A stretch of 46,545 nt of DNA. Source: an uncultured Prevotella sp. (GTDB lineage: Bacteria > Bacteroidota > Bacteroidia > Bacteroidales > Bacteroidaceae). A program made the position numbers and the translations under genes. Positions 7,854-14,898 of this stretch are shown piece by piece. The notes below the pieces were generated by a model. That model was not told the DNA's origin. It did no database searches and saw nothing but the letters and a program-made list of their open reading frames with translations. The stretch lies in assembly GCA_946186115.1 (NCBI GenBank), contig CAMHLV010000016.1, positions 1 to 46,545 on the forward strand, read 5' to 3'. Positions within the stretch are counted from its first letter, which is position 1; every line of letters begins with the position of its first letter.

Positions 7854-8957
7854 TTACTCGCTATAGTTGTGGTCGATGACTATGCTGACATTGAATGTGG
7901 GGACAACCTTCTCCAGCTCTTCTGTCAATTGACGGACAAAGGCAGCATCGTCGTGTACTGAGATATCAGGCACGACATCTACCGAAACGCGGTTTTCATT
8001 CTCGAAGTAATAGAAGCCATGCACCTGGGTAATATCCTTATGCTTGGCAAGTGTCTGCATGACGGCATCCTGCAGTTCGGCACGCCTGTTGTCGCCAGTG
8101 GCAACAGCATATACACCTACGGTCATAATAATGCCGTGCTTATCAAACATCTGCTCCGAGATGCGGCGCGTCAGTCCGTGAATCTGATGAGCATCCATAG
8201 TGTCATAGACATTGATGTGGAGAGAGCCGATAAGAACGTCGGGACCATAGTTGTGAAGGATAATATCAAATACGCCGTGGACTCCCTCAAAACCGAGCAC
8301 CTCATGTTTGATTTGTTTCAGCAGTTCGGGCGAGATACGACTTCCCAACAGTTCATTAACGGGCGAAGCCAGCATCTCTACACCAGCCTTGATGATGACA
8401 ACAGATATCAAGGCACCCAATATGCCGTCGAGGGAGACATGCCATAACAGCATGATGCCGGCCGACACCAGCGTAGCCAGAGTGATGACGGCATCGAACA
8501 GTGCGTCGGAGCCAGAAGCAATCAGAGCATCGCTCTTCAGTTGCTCACCCTGTCGTTTAACGTACTGCCCCAGCAACAGTTTCACTATTATGGCCACCAC
8601 GATGACCACCAGCGTCACCGTGGTATATTCCGGTTCTGTGGGTTCGAATATCTTCTTCACCGACTCTATCAGCGAGGTGATACCAGCCGACAGCACCAGC
8701 ACAGCGATGATGATGGCACTGAAATACTCTATACGACCAAAACCGAAGGGGTGCTCATGGTCGGCAGGGCGCTCCGACAACTTGGTACCCACAATGGTTA
8801 TCACACTCGACAGGGCATCACTCAAGTTGTTGACAGCATCCATCACGATAGCAACACTACTTGCAAGTATTCCCACAGCGGCTTTAAAAGCAGCCAACAG
8901 CACATTGGCTACAATCCCAATAATGCTGGTACGTATAATCTTTTGCGAACGATTCAT
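7854..8957 (-). CDS. Cation diffusion facilitator (CDF) metal exporter
   Basis: A 367-residue protein with about six membrane helices in the first 215 residues and a cytosolic ferredoxin-like C-terminal domain. The transport site appears to be Asn43/Asp47 (in DAVNNLSDALSS) and Asp151/Asp155 (in GSDALFDAV), plus ADHEHPFGFGRIEYF after helix 2. An N-D/D-D set is the arrangement reported for manganese-type CDF proteins, while zinc types usually have a His, so Mn(II) export is favoured by inference. A TATCTTTG box on the - strand (9002-8995) lies 37 bp before the ATG. Confidence 0.93.
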   Translation of the reverse strand: MNRSQKIIRTSIIGIVANVLLAAFKAAVGILASSVAIVMDAVNNLSDALSSVITIVGTKLSERPADHEHPFGFGRIEYFSAIIIAVLVLSAGITSLIESVKKIFEPTEPEYTTVTLVVIVVAIIVKLLLGQYVKRQGEQLKSDALIASGSDALFDAVITLATLVSAGIMLLWHVSLDGILGALISVVIIKAGVEMLASPVNELLGSRISPELLKQIKHEVLGFEGVHGVFDIILHNYGPDVLIGSLHINVYDTMDAHQIHGLTRRISEQMFDKHGIIMTVGVYAVATGDNRRAELQDAVMQTLAKHKDITQVHGFYYFENENRVSVDVVPDISVHDDAAFVRQLTEELEKVVPTFNVSIVIDHNYSE

Positions 8958-9102
8958 CTTATCTGAAGTTTATATTTACTACACAAATCAGGTGCAAAGA
9001 TAACAAAAGTTTTCAAAAAACGCACGCTTAACTTAGATTAACCATCTATTTATCTGTTATTTGATAACTATTGGTTACCTTCGCAGAAAAATAGGAGATA
9101 TT

Positions 9103-9990
9103 ATGAAAAAGGTATTTTTTGCTTTAGTATCGCTGCTGGCACTAGCAGCATGTAATTCAAGCAACGCCGCAGAGGCAGACATGAATAATGGTGATGCTCT
9201 CGAGGGAGTGGCATTCCAGATTGCCAAGAACTATTTCTTCAAAAACGACCAGAAGATTCCTGCAAATCCGAAGATCACTACAGAAGAGGAGTTCAACAAG
9301 CTCTTCGGTATGGCCACCACTATGGGCAAAGACGGAATGCCTACTGATATTGATTTCAGCAAGCAGTTTGTGCTGGCTATCGTACTGCCTCAGACTGATA
9401 TGGCTACAGAGATTGTTCCCGTCAAGGTAGAGGCAAAGGGCGACAAGCTGTACTACACCTATGATGTGAAGGTTGGAGAAAAACAGACGTTCACTATCCA
9501 ACCTGTTTCCATCATCATCATCGACAAGGGAGTAAAACAATACGAAAACTATGAAGTTATCCTAAGAAACGATCAACTTATGCAAGAGAACATGAAAGAA
9601 GTACAGGCATTTCTGAAAGAGTGTGGAGCATTCTTCATTGCCACAGCCGACAGCGACCAACCTCGTGTACGTCCTTTCGGCGTTTCCGAGATTATCAACG
9701 ACCGTCTTTACATAATGACAGGCAAGGTGAAAGACGTCTTCAAGCAGATGGCCGCTAACGGCAAATTCGAGATCTGCGCCCTGAAGAAATCAGGCAGCGA
9801 ATGGATGCGCCTGAGCGGAACACTGGTGAATGATGAAACCTTGGCCGTAAAAGAGGAGTTCCTGAACCGCAACGCAGGTCTGAAATCAATGTACAAGGCC
9901 GATGACGACAATATGGCGGTACTATACATCACCGATGCCACAGCCCGTTTCTGCTCTTTCTCTGCACCAGAAAGAAAGGTGCATTTCTAA
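9103..9990 (+). CDS. Lipoprotein fused to a pyridoxamine 5'-phosphate oxidase-like domain
   Basis: A 295-residue protein. The start at 9103 has AGGAG 5 bp upstream and gives a lipoprotein signal with lipobox LAAC (Cys17). Residues about 35-145 (FNKLFGMATTMG, DFSKQFVLAIVLP, QTFTIQPVSIIIID) resemble a PrcB-like beta domain; this is a weak resemblance only. Residues about 164-295 match the short flavin-binding PNPOx-like family (FLKECGAFFIATADSDQPRV, RPFGVSEIINDRLYIMTG, WMRLSGTLV). A cytosolic type of enzyme behind an export signal is unusual. An internal ATG at 9592 coincides with the expected start of the enzyme domain, so separate production is possible. TACCTTCG at 9076-9083 is a weak promoter candidate. 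Confidence 0.8.
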   Translation: MKKVFFALVSLLALAACNSSNAAEADMNNGDALEGVAFQIAKNYFFKNDQKIPANPKITTEEEFNKLFGMATTMGKDGMPTDIDFSKQFVLAIVLPQTDMATEIVPVKVEAKGDKLYYTYDVKVGEKQTFTIQPVSIIIIDKGVKQYENYEVILRNDQLMQENMKEVQAFLKECGAFFIATADSDQPRVRPFGVSEIINDRLYIMTGKVKDVFKQMAANGKFEICALKKSGSEWMRLSGTLVNDETLAVKEEFLNRNAGLKSMYKADDDNMAVLYITDATARFCSFSAPERKVHF

Positions 9991-10039
9991 CTGTTGGCTA
10001 AAATAATGTTAATTTGAAACAGAAGAGCAAGATATATTG

Positions 10040-10047
10040 TACTTTTG
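10040..10047 (+). promoter_or_regulatory. -7 box TACTTTTG of murF
   Basis: A full TAnnTTTG match 24 bp before the ATG. A TTTG at 10013-10016 is 23 bp upstream, slightly longer than the usual 19-21. Confidence 0.65.
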
Positions 10048-10071
10048 CAGCGCGAAAAAGACAAAAGAACA

Positions 10072-11433
10072 ATGGACATCAAAGAACTGTATAAGTTATA
10101 CCAGCAGCATCCGTGCATAACTACCGACTCGCGCAACTGCCCTGAAGGAAGCATATTTCTGGCACTAAAGGGTGCCTCGTTTAATGGTAACCTGTTTGCC
10201 GTGCAGGCTCTTGAGAAGGGCTGCGCTTATGCGATAGTGGACGAAGAAAGTGAAGAATTAAGAGTGAATGGTGAAAAAATCGCTACCGCTCACAACTACA
10301 ATCCGTTCATCAAGGTTGACGACTGTCTGCAGACTTTCAAGGACCTGGCTCGTGAGCACCGCCGCCAGTTCGAGATTCCCGTCATCGGCATCACGGGCAC
10401 AAACGGCAAGACGACGACAAAAGAACTGATTCGTGCCGTGCTGACAGAAAGCTACGAGGTGATGGCTACAGAGGGCAACTTCAACAACGACGTCGGCGTG
10501 CCTAAAACCCTGTTCCGCCTGAACGACGACTACGATATTGCCGTGGTGGAAATGGGGGCATCACACCCCGGTGACATCAAGACACTGGTAGAGACGGCAG
10601 AGCCGACATGCGGCCTCATCACCAACGTGGGGCGCGCCCACCTGCAGGGTTTCGGCTCGTTTGAGGGTGTCTGCAAGACAAAGGGAGAACTCTACGACTT
10701 CATGGTAGCCCACGACTGTCCCATCTTTGTAAATCGCGACAACGAGCACCTGATGGAGATGCTCAAAGCCCGGAACTCTGGCACAACCGACATCTACTAC
10801 TACGGTCAGAGCGACAACAAAGACATACTGATACGCGGCGAAGTAGTATCGTGCGCACCATTCCTGAAATTCCGCTGGCGCGAACAGGATCACGATGCAG
10901 GTTACGTCAGCGAATGGATGGAGGTAGAGACCAACCTCATTGGAGCCTACAATCTGGACAACATGCTTGCTGCCATCACCATCGGCTACGTGAACAACGT
11001 GCCTTTCGACAGTATCAATCATGCGCTGGCCAACTACGTGCCTACCAACAACCGCTCACAGCTGACAAAAACAGAGCGCAACAGCCTCATCGTTGATGCA
11101 TATAACGCCAACCCGTCGAGCATGAAAGCAGCTATTGACAACTTCCGCCTGGTTGAAGCGCCTCATAAGATGGCCATACTTGGAATGATGGGTGAACTGG
11201 GTGACGTCTCGGCTGAAGAACACCGCAAAGTAGTACAGATGCTGGAAGAGTCGAAGTTTGACGAAGTATGGCTGGTAGGCGAAGAGTTTGTTAAGACTCC
11301 ATCGTCATTCCGCACCTTTGCCAACGTAGAAGAGGTAAAACAGCAACTGGCAGCACAACAGCCCGAGGGAATGACTATCCTCATCAAAGGCAGCAACTCA
11401 ACCCACCTGTACGAACTGCCCCCACTGCTCTAA
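10072..11433 (+). CDS. murF: UDP-N-acetylmuramoyl-tripeptide--D-alanyl-D-alanine ligase
   Basis: A 453-residue Mur ligase. It shows the substrate-domain motif TDSRNCPEGSIFLALKG, P-loop GITGTNGKTTTKEL, the AVVEMGASHPGDI and ITNVGRAHLQGFGS segments, and DAYNANPSSMKAAI. It adds the D-Ala-D-Ala dipeptide to the peptidoglycan precursor in the cytosol. The ATG at 10072 fits the family start; the codons before it are not needed and include the -7 box. Residues about 58-75 (EESEELRVNGEKIATAHN) are longer than expected between YAIVDE and FIKVDD and derive from a 7-bp-period repeat. The stop overlaps the convergent recO stop by 4 bp. Confidence 0.96.
   Translation: MDIKELYKLYQQHPCITTDSRNCPEGSIFLALKGASFNGNLFAVQALEKGCAYAIVDEESEELRVNGEKIATAHNYNPFIKVDDCLQTFKDLAREHRRQFEIPVIGITGTNGKTTTKELIRAVLTESYEVMATEGNFNNDVGVPKTLFRLNDDYDIAVVEMGASHPGDIKTLVETAEPTCGLITNVGRAHLQGFGSFEGVCKTKGELYDFMVAHDCPIFVNRDNEHLMEMLKARNSGTTDIYYYGQSDNKDILIRGEVVSCAPFLKFRWREQDHDAGYVSEWMEVETNLIGAYNLDNMLAAITIGYVNNVPFDSINHALANYVPTNNRSQLTKTERNSLIVDAYNANPSSMKAAIDNFRLVEAPHKMAILGMMGELGDVSAEEHRKVVQMLEESKFDEVWLVGEEFVKTPSSFRTFANVEEVKQQLAAQQPEGMTILIKGSNSTHLYELPPLL
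10243..10277. repeat. Heptanucleotide tandem repeat inside murF
   Basis: Five consecutive 7-mers: GAAGAAA, GTGAAGA, ATTAAGA, GTGAATG and GTGAAAA. They are read in frame as part of the loop between YAIVDE and FIKVDD of MurF. Confidence 0.65.
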
Positions 11434-12155
11434 TCCCAAAGTTCATGGAGCACTTGCAGGCTCTTCAGTTCAGGAAACTGAGGAATGTGCAACCGATAGT
11501 ATTGCAGCAAAACACTGATTATGCGCCCTCGTTCGGTACGCGACAGGCGAAACAGATGCATAGTGGGGAAATCCATACGCATAAGCAGATGTATGCGGCG
11601 TGAATCATCGGCATGCAGGTAATCATTATGCAGAGGTATCTTATTATAAAATGTACCTGCGCGTAAGTCGAAGACACTTCCTTCTGTATAATCCTCCAGA
11701 TTGGGATAGAAACCCAGGAAGCGCGAGAGACGCATGAGAAAAGTAAGATGGAAATTGGCAAAGCCACCTTCTGCTATGTCGAGCCACTGCATAGAGTCGA
11801 GAATATAAGTGAACAACGGTTCATTATGCTGCTCTGAGCGTAGTGCATGATACAGGAATTCAGCCACAAAGAGCGATATTGCCATTTTCTCAGGCGAGAG
11901 AGGCAATGAGATGTAAGGATGAAGCAGACGTGCATCCTTCAGCTGCTGCAACTGTATGCGCTGCCGCTGGTCGTACTCAATCTCAAGGATGGTCATCGGC
12001 TGGAAATATTGCTTCTTCAGACGCCCCTTGGCAGTCTTGGGCAGTGAAGCTATCAGCGACACACGCCCAGACTTACGAGAGAATACATCGATAATCATCC
12101 TGCTCTCTCCGTACTTAAAAGAATGCAGCACAATGGCCTCTGTTTTAACTAACAT
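11430..12155 (-). CDS. recO: DNA repair protein RecO
   Basis: A 241-residue protein. The N-terminal OB-fold (TEAIVLHSFKYGESRMIIDV, SGRVSLIASLPKTAKGRLK) and helical C-terminal part (FVAEFLYHALR, GFANFHLTFLMRLSRFLGF) match RecO of Bacteroidota, which lacks the cysteine zinc site of other RecO proteins. RecO helps RecR load RecA onto SSB-coated DNA in gap repair. The ATG lies 5 bp after a TACTTTTG box, the same layout as priA, so a leaderless message is likely. Confidence 0.94.
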   Translation of the reverse strand: MLVKTEAIVLHSFKYGESRMIIDVFSRKSGRVSLIASLPKTAKGRLKKQYFQPMTILEIEYDQRQRIQLQQLKDARLLHPYISLPLSPEKMAISLFVAEFLYHALRSEQHNEPLFTYILDSMQWLDIAEGGFANFHLTFLMRLSRFLGFYPNLEDYTEGSVFDLRAGTFYNKIPLHNDYLHADDSRRIHLLMRMDFPTMHLFRLSRTERGRIISVLLQYYRLHIPQFPELKSLQVLHELWD

Positions 12156-12160
12156 CTCGG

Positions 12161-12168
12161 CAAAAGTA
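12161..12168 (-). promoter_or_regulatory. -7 box TACTTTTG of recO
   Basis: Read on the - strand, TACTTTTG ends 5 bp before the recO ATG. With transcription starting a few bases downstream of the box, the 5' leader would be nearly zero. Confidence 0.6.
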
Positions 12169-12209
12169 CGGAAAAATTATATAAATACATCATTTTTCTT
12201 CAAGAAAAT

Positions 12210-12240
12210 TTTGTCAGAAAGAAAATTTGCAGTACCTTTG
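12210..12240 (+). promoter_or_regulatory. Promoter of tRNA-Glu / rpsT
   Basis: TTTG at 12210-12213, a 19-bp spacer, and TACCTTTG at 12233-12240: a full-consensus Bacteroidota promoter 20 bp before the tRNA. rpsT has no clear promoter of its own, so it may be co-transcribed with the tRNA. Confidence 0.8.
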
Positions 12241-12260
12241 CACCCGCTTTAGAAGGCACT

Positions 12261-12335
12261 GGTCCCTTCGTCTATCGGTTAGGACGAGAGATTTTCATTC
12301 TCTAAAGAGGAGTTCGACTCTCCTAGGGACTACCA
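12261..12335 (+). tRNA. tRNA-Glu (anticodon TTC)
   Basis: The acceptor GGTCCCT (12261-12267) pairs with AGGGACT (12325-12331), with one G-U at the end. The anticodon stem AGAGA/TCTCT encloses loop TTTTCAT, giving anticodon TTC. The T arm AGGAG-TTCGACT-CTCCT is perfect. The discriminator base is A (12332) and CCA is encoded (12333-12335). It lies directly upstream of rpsT. Confidence 0.97.
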
Positions 12336-12358
12336 TTAAATCCGTCATCGGCACAGCC

Positions 12359-12448
12359 ATGTGCTACCATAATAATGGAAAAGGTGGCGGAGGGTGCAAA
12401 AACCCGCCCAGGGCAGTCCGCAAGCGACGCAAGACCCACAAGCTTTAA
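12359..12448 (+). CDS. Candidate 29-residue leader ORF upstream of rpsT
   Basis: An ATG at 12359 opens a 29-codon frame encoding a Gly-rich start with two Cys (MCYHNNGKGGGGC) and a basic tail (RAVRKRRKTHKL), ending 28 bp before rpsT. The same stretch can fold as a hairpin (12386-12408: GGC, 3-nt bulge, GGGT, loop, ACCC, GCC). It could be a small basic protein, a leader peptide, or simply an RNA leader that S20 binds to control its own synthesis. No homologue is recognised and no clear ribosome site is seen. Confidence 0.3.
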   Translation: MCYHNNGKGGGGCKNPPRAVRKRRKTHKL

Positions 12449-12476
12449 GTTAAACAACAAAAATTAAAAAATTAAA

Positions 12477-12731
12477 ATGGCAAACCACAAATCATCTCTG
12501 AAGAGAATTCGTCAGACAAAGACACGTGCTGAGCACAACCACTATTACGCTAAGACCATGCGCAATGCCGTTCGCAAGCTGCGCGCTATGGAGAACAAGG
12601 AAGAGGCTGTAGCCCTGTACCCCAAAGTACAGAAGATGCTGGACAAGTTGGCTAAGAACAACATCATCCACAAGAACAAGGCAGCCAACCTGAAGTCAAG
12701 TCTCGCACAGCACATCAGCAAACTGGGATAA
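12477..12731 (+). CDS. rpsT: 30S ribosomal protein S20
   Basis: An 84-residue, Lys/Arg-rich, all-helical protein starting [20 protein letters not shown] with the C-terminal part [19 protein letters not shown], as in S20 of Bacteroidota. It binds 16S rRNA early in 30S assembly. The A-rich, SD-free region before the ATG is typical of highly expressed Bacteroidota genes. An intrinsic terminator follows 27 bp after the stop. Confidence 0.98.
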   Translation: MANHKSSLKRIRQTKTRAEHNHYYAKTMRNAVRKLRAMENKEEAVALYPKVQKMLDKLAKNNIIHKNKAANLKSSLAQHISKLG

Positions 12732-12758
12732 TAAATTCACCCACGTAAAGTAATAGTA

Positions 12759-12797
12759 GCCGCACCCTAAATAATAGAGTGCGGCCTTTTTATTTTT
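12759..12797 (+). terminator. Intrinsic terminator of rpsT
   Basis: GCCGCAC (12759-12765) and GTGCGGC (12779-12785) form a 7-bp GC-rich stem with a 13-nt loop, followed by CTTTTTATTTTT. Confidence 0.85.
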
Positions 12798-12818
12798 ATA
12801 AAAAATAAACACTTTTAT

Positions 12819-12850
12819 TTTGTTTAAGTCGTAAATATTTAGTAATTTTG
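12819..12850 (+). promoter_or_regulatory. Promoter of gyrB
   Basis: TTTG at 12819-12822, a 20-bp spacer and TAATTTTG at 12843-12850: full consensus, 27 bp before the gyrB ATG. Confidence 0.8.
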
Positions 12851-12877
12851 CAACCTAAATTGACTACAAACAATACA

Positions 12878-14848
12878 ATGGCAGAAGAACAGAACAATGC
12901 AAGTAACTATTCCGCGAGTAATATCCAAGTGCTCGAGGGATTGGAGGCCGTGCGTAAGCGTCCGGCCATGTATATTGGAGACATCAGCGAAAAGGGTCTC
13001 CACCACCTGGTAAACGAAACCGTCGATAACTCTATCGACGAAGCCATGGCGGGCTATTGCACACATATTGAAGTTACTATCAACGAAGATAACAGCATCA
13101 CCGTACAGGACAACGGCCGTGGTATTCCCGTCGATGAGCACGAAAAAATGCACAAGTCGGCTCTGGAGGTCGTCATGACCGTACTTCACGCCGGTGGTAA
13201 GTTCGACAAGGGCTCCTACAAGGTCAGCGGTGGTCTGCATGGTGTAGGTGTCAGCTGCGTCAACGCCCTGTCCACTCACATGTTGTCGCAGGTATTCCGC
13301 AACGGCCACATCTACCAGCAGGAGTACGAGAAGGGCAAACCGCTCTACGACGTCAAGATTGTTGGCGACACCGACAAGACAGGTACCCGTCAGCAGTTCT
13401 GGCCCGACGGCAGCATCTTCACTACAACAGAATATAAGTATGACATCATTGCCCGCCGCATGCGCGAGTTGGCATATCTGAATGCAGGCATTACCATCAC
13501 CCTGAGGGATATGCGTCCTGATGATGAAGGCAAACTGAAGGAAGAGGTATTCCATGCCAAGGACGGACTGAAGGAGTTTGTTCGCTACGTGGATCGCCAC
13601 CGCACACACCTGTTCGACGATGTCATCTACCTGAAGACTGAAAAGCAGGGTGTACCCATCGAGGTAGCCGTGATGTATAACACCGACTACAGCGAGAATA
13701 TCCACTCTTACGTCAACAATATCAACACCATTGAGGGCGGTACTCACCTCGTTGGTTTCCGTATGGCGCTGACTCGCACACTGAAGAAGTATGCCGATGC
13801 CGACCCCGCTATCTCCAAGCAGATAGAGAAGGCAAAGATAGAGATTGCCGGTGAGGACTTCCGTGAAGGTCTCTCGGCTGTTATCAGCATCAAGGTGGCT
13901 GAACCGCAGTTTGAGGGTCAGACCAAGACGAAGCTGGGCAACTCTGAGGTGGCCGGTGCAGTACAGCAGGCCGTAGGCGAGGCGCTGACCAACTATCTTG
14001 AAGAGCATCCTAAGGAGGCTAAGCTTATCTGCGAGAAAGTGGTGCTGGCTGCTACGGCGCGTATCGCAGCCCGCAAGGCCCGCGAGAGCGTACAGCGCAA
14101 GAACCCGATGACGGGTGGCGGACTGCCTGGCAAACTTGCCGACTGTTCAGAGAAAGACCCGAAGGTTTGTGAGATATTCCTCGTCGAGGGTGACTCGGCA
14201 GGTGGTTCTGCCAAGCAGGGTCGCGACCGCCATTTCCAGGCTATCCTGCCTCTGCGCGGTAAGATTCTGAATGTAGAGAAAGTGCAGTGGCACCGCGTCT
14301 TCGAGGCCGAGTCAGTAATGAACATCATCCAAAGCATTGGTGTGCGCTTCGGCGTTGACGGCGAGGGTGACCGTGAAGCCAATGTCGATAAGCTGCGCTA
14401 CGACAAGATTATCATAATGACCGATGCCGACGTCGATGGTTCGCACATCGACACGCTCATCATGACGCTCTTCTATCGCTTCATGCCGAAAGTGATTCAG
14501 GAAGGACACCTTTACATCGCTACTCCCCCGCTCTACAAGTGTACTTTCAAGAAGGTCTCTGAATACTGCTACACAGAACAGCAGCGTCAGGCTTTCATCG
14601 ACAAGTACGTTGCTGGCGACGAGAATGCCACAGCACTGCACACTCAGCGCTACAAAGGTCTGGGTGAGATGAACCCCGAGCAGTTGTGGGAGACGACAAT
14701 GAATCCCGAGAATCGTCTGCTGAAGCAGGTGACTATCGAGAATGCTGCAGAGGCCGACGAAATATTCTCAATGCTGATGGGTGACGACGTAGAGCCACGC
14801 CGACAGTTTATTGAGAAGAATGCCACCTACGCAAACATTGATGCATAA
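12878..14848 (+). CDS. gyrB: DNA gyrase subunit B
   Basis: A 656-residue protein. The GHKL ATPase domain has VRKRPAMYIGD, NETVDNSIDEA and GGLHGVGVSCVNAL. The TOPRIM domain has EGDSAGGSAKQGRDR, LPLRGKILNVEK and MTDADVDGSHI, and the C-terminus TQRYKGLGEMNPEQLWET. The length is usual for GyrB of this phylum, without the enterobacterial insert. The ATG at 12878 is preferred because codons upstream overlap the leader just after the -7 box. GyrB supplies ATP-driven negative supercoiling with GyrA. Type IV ParE is the alternative, but Bacteroidota ParE is usually more divergent. Confidence 0.95.
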   Translation: MAEEQNNASNYSASNIQVLEGLEAVRKRPAMYIGDISEKGLHHLVNETVDNSIDEAMAGYCTHIEVTINEDNSITVQDNGRGIPVDEHEKMHKSALEVVMTVLHAGGKFDKGSYKVSGGLHGVGVSCVNALSTHMLSQVFRNGHIYQQEYEKGKPLYDVKIVGDTDKTGTRQQFWPDGSIFTTTEYKYDIIARRMRELAYLNAGITITLRDMRPDDEGKLKEEVFHAKDGLKEFVRYVDRHRTHLFDDVIYLKTEKQGVPIEVAVMYNTDYSENIHSYVNNINTIEGGTHLVGFRMALTRTLKKYADADPAISKQIEKAKIEIAGEDFREGLSAVISIKVAEPQFEGQTKTKLGNSEVAGAVQQAVGEALTNYLEEHPKEAKLICEKVVLAATARIAARKARESVQRKNPMTGGGLPGKLADCSEKDPKVCEIFLVEGDSAGGSAKQGRDRHFQAILPLRGKILNVEKVQWHRVFEAESVMNIIQSIGVRFGVDGEGDREANVDKLRYDKIIIMTDADVDGSHIDTLIMTLFYRFMPKVIQEGHLYIATPPLYKCTFKKVSEYCYTEQQRQAFIDKYVAGDENATALHTQRYKGLGEMNPEQLWETTMNPENRLLKQVTIENAAEADEIFSMLMGDDVEPRRQFIEKNATYANIDA

Positions 14849-14851
14849 CAC

Positions 14852-14881
14852 AAAAAGGAGAACCTATTGGCTCTCCTTTTT
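14852..14881 (+). terminator. Intrinsic terminator of gyrB
   Basis: AAAAAGGAGA (14852-14861) and TCTCCTTTTT (14872-14881) are perfect complements with a 10-nt loop and a built-in T-run. The symmetric A/T tracts could also stop transcription from the other side. Confidence 0.85.
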
Positions 14882-14898
14882 GACATCAACAAAAGCTT

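Noticed and set aside
12839..14008. A 389-codon frame on the minus strand inside gyrB
   Set aside because: It lies wholly antisense to a highly conserved gene, shows no domain, and follows from the codon bias of gyrB.
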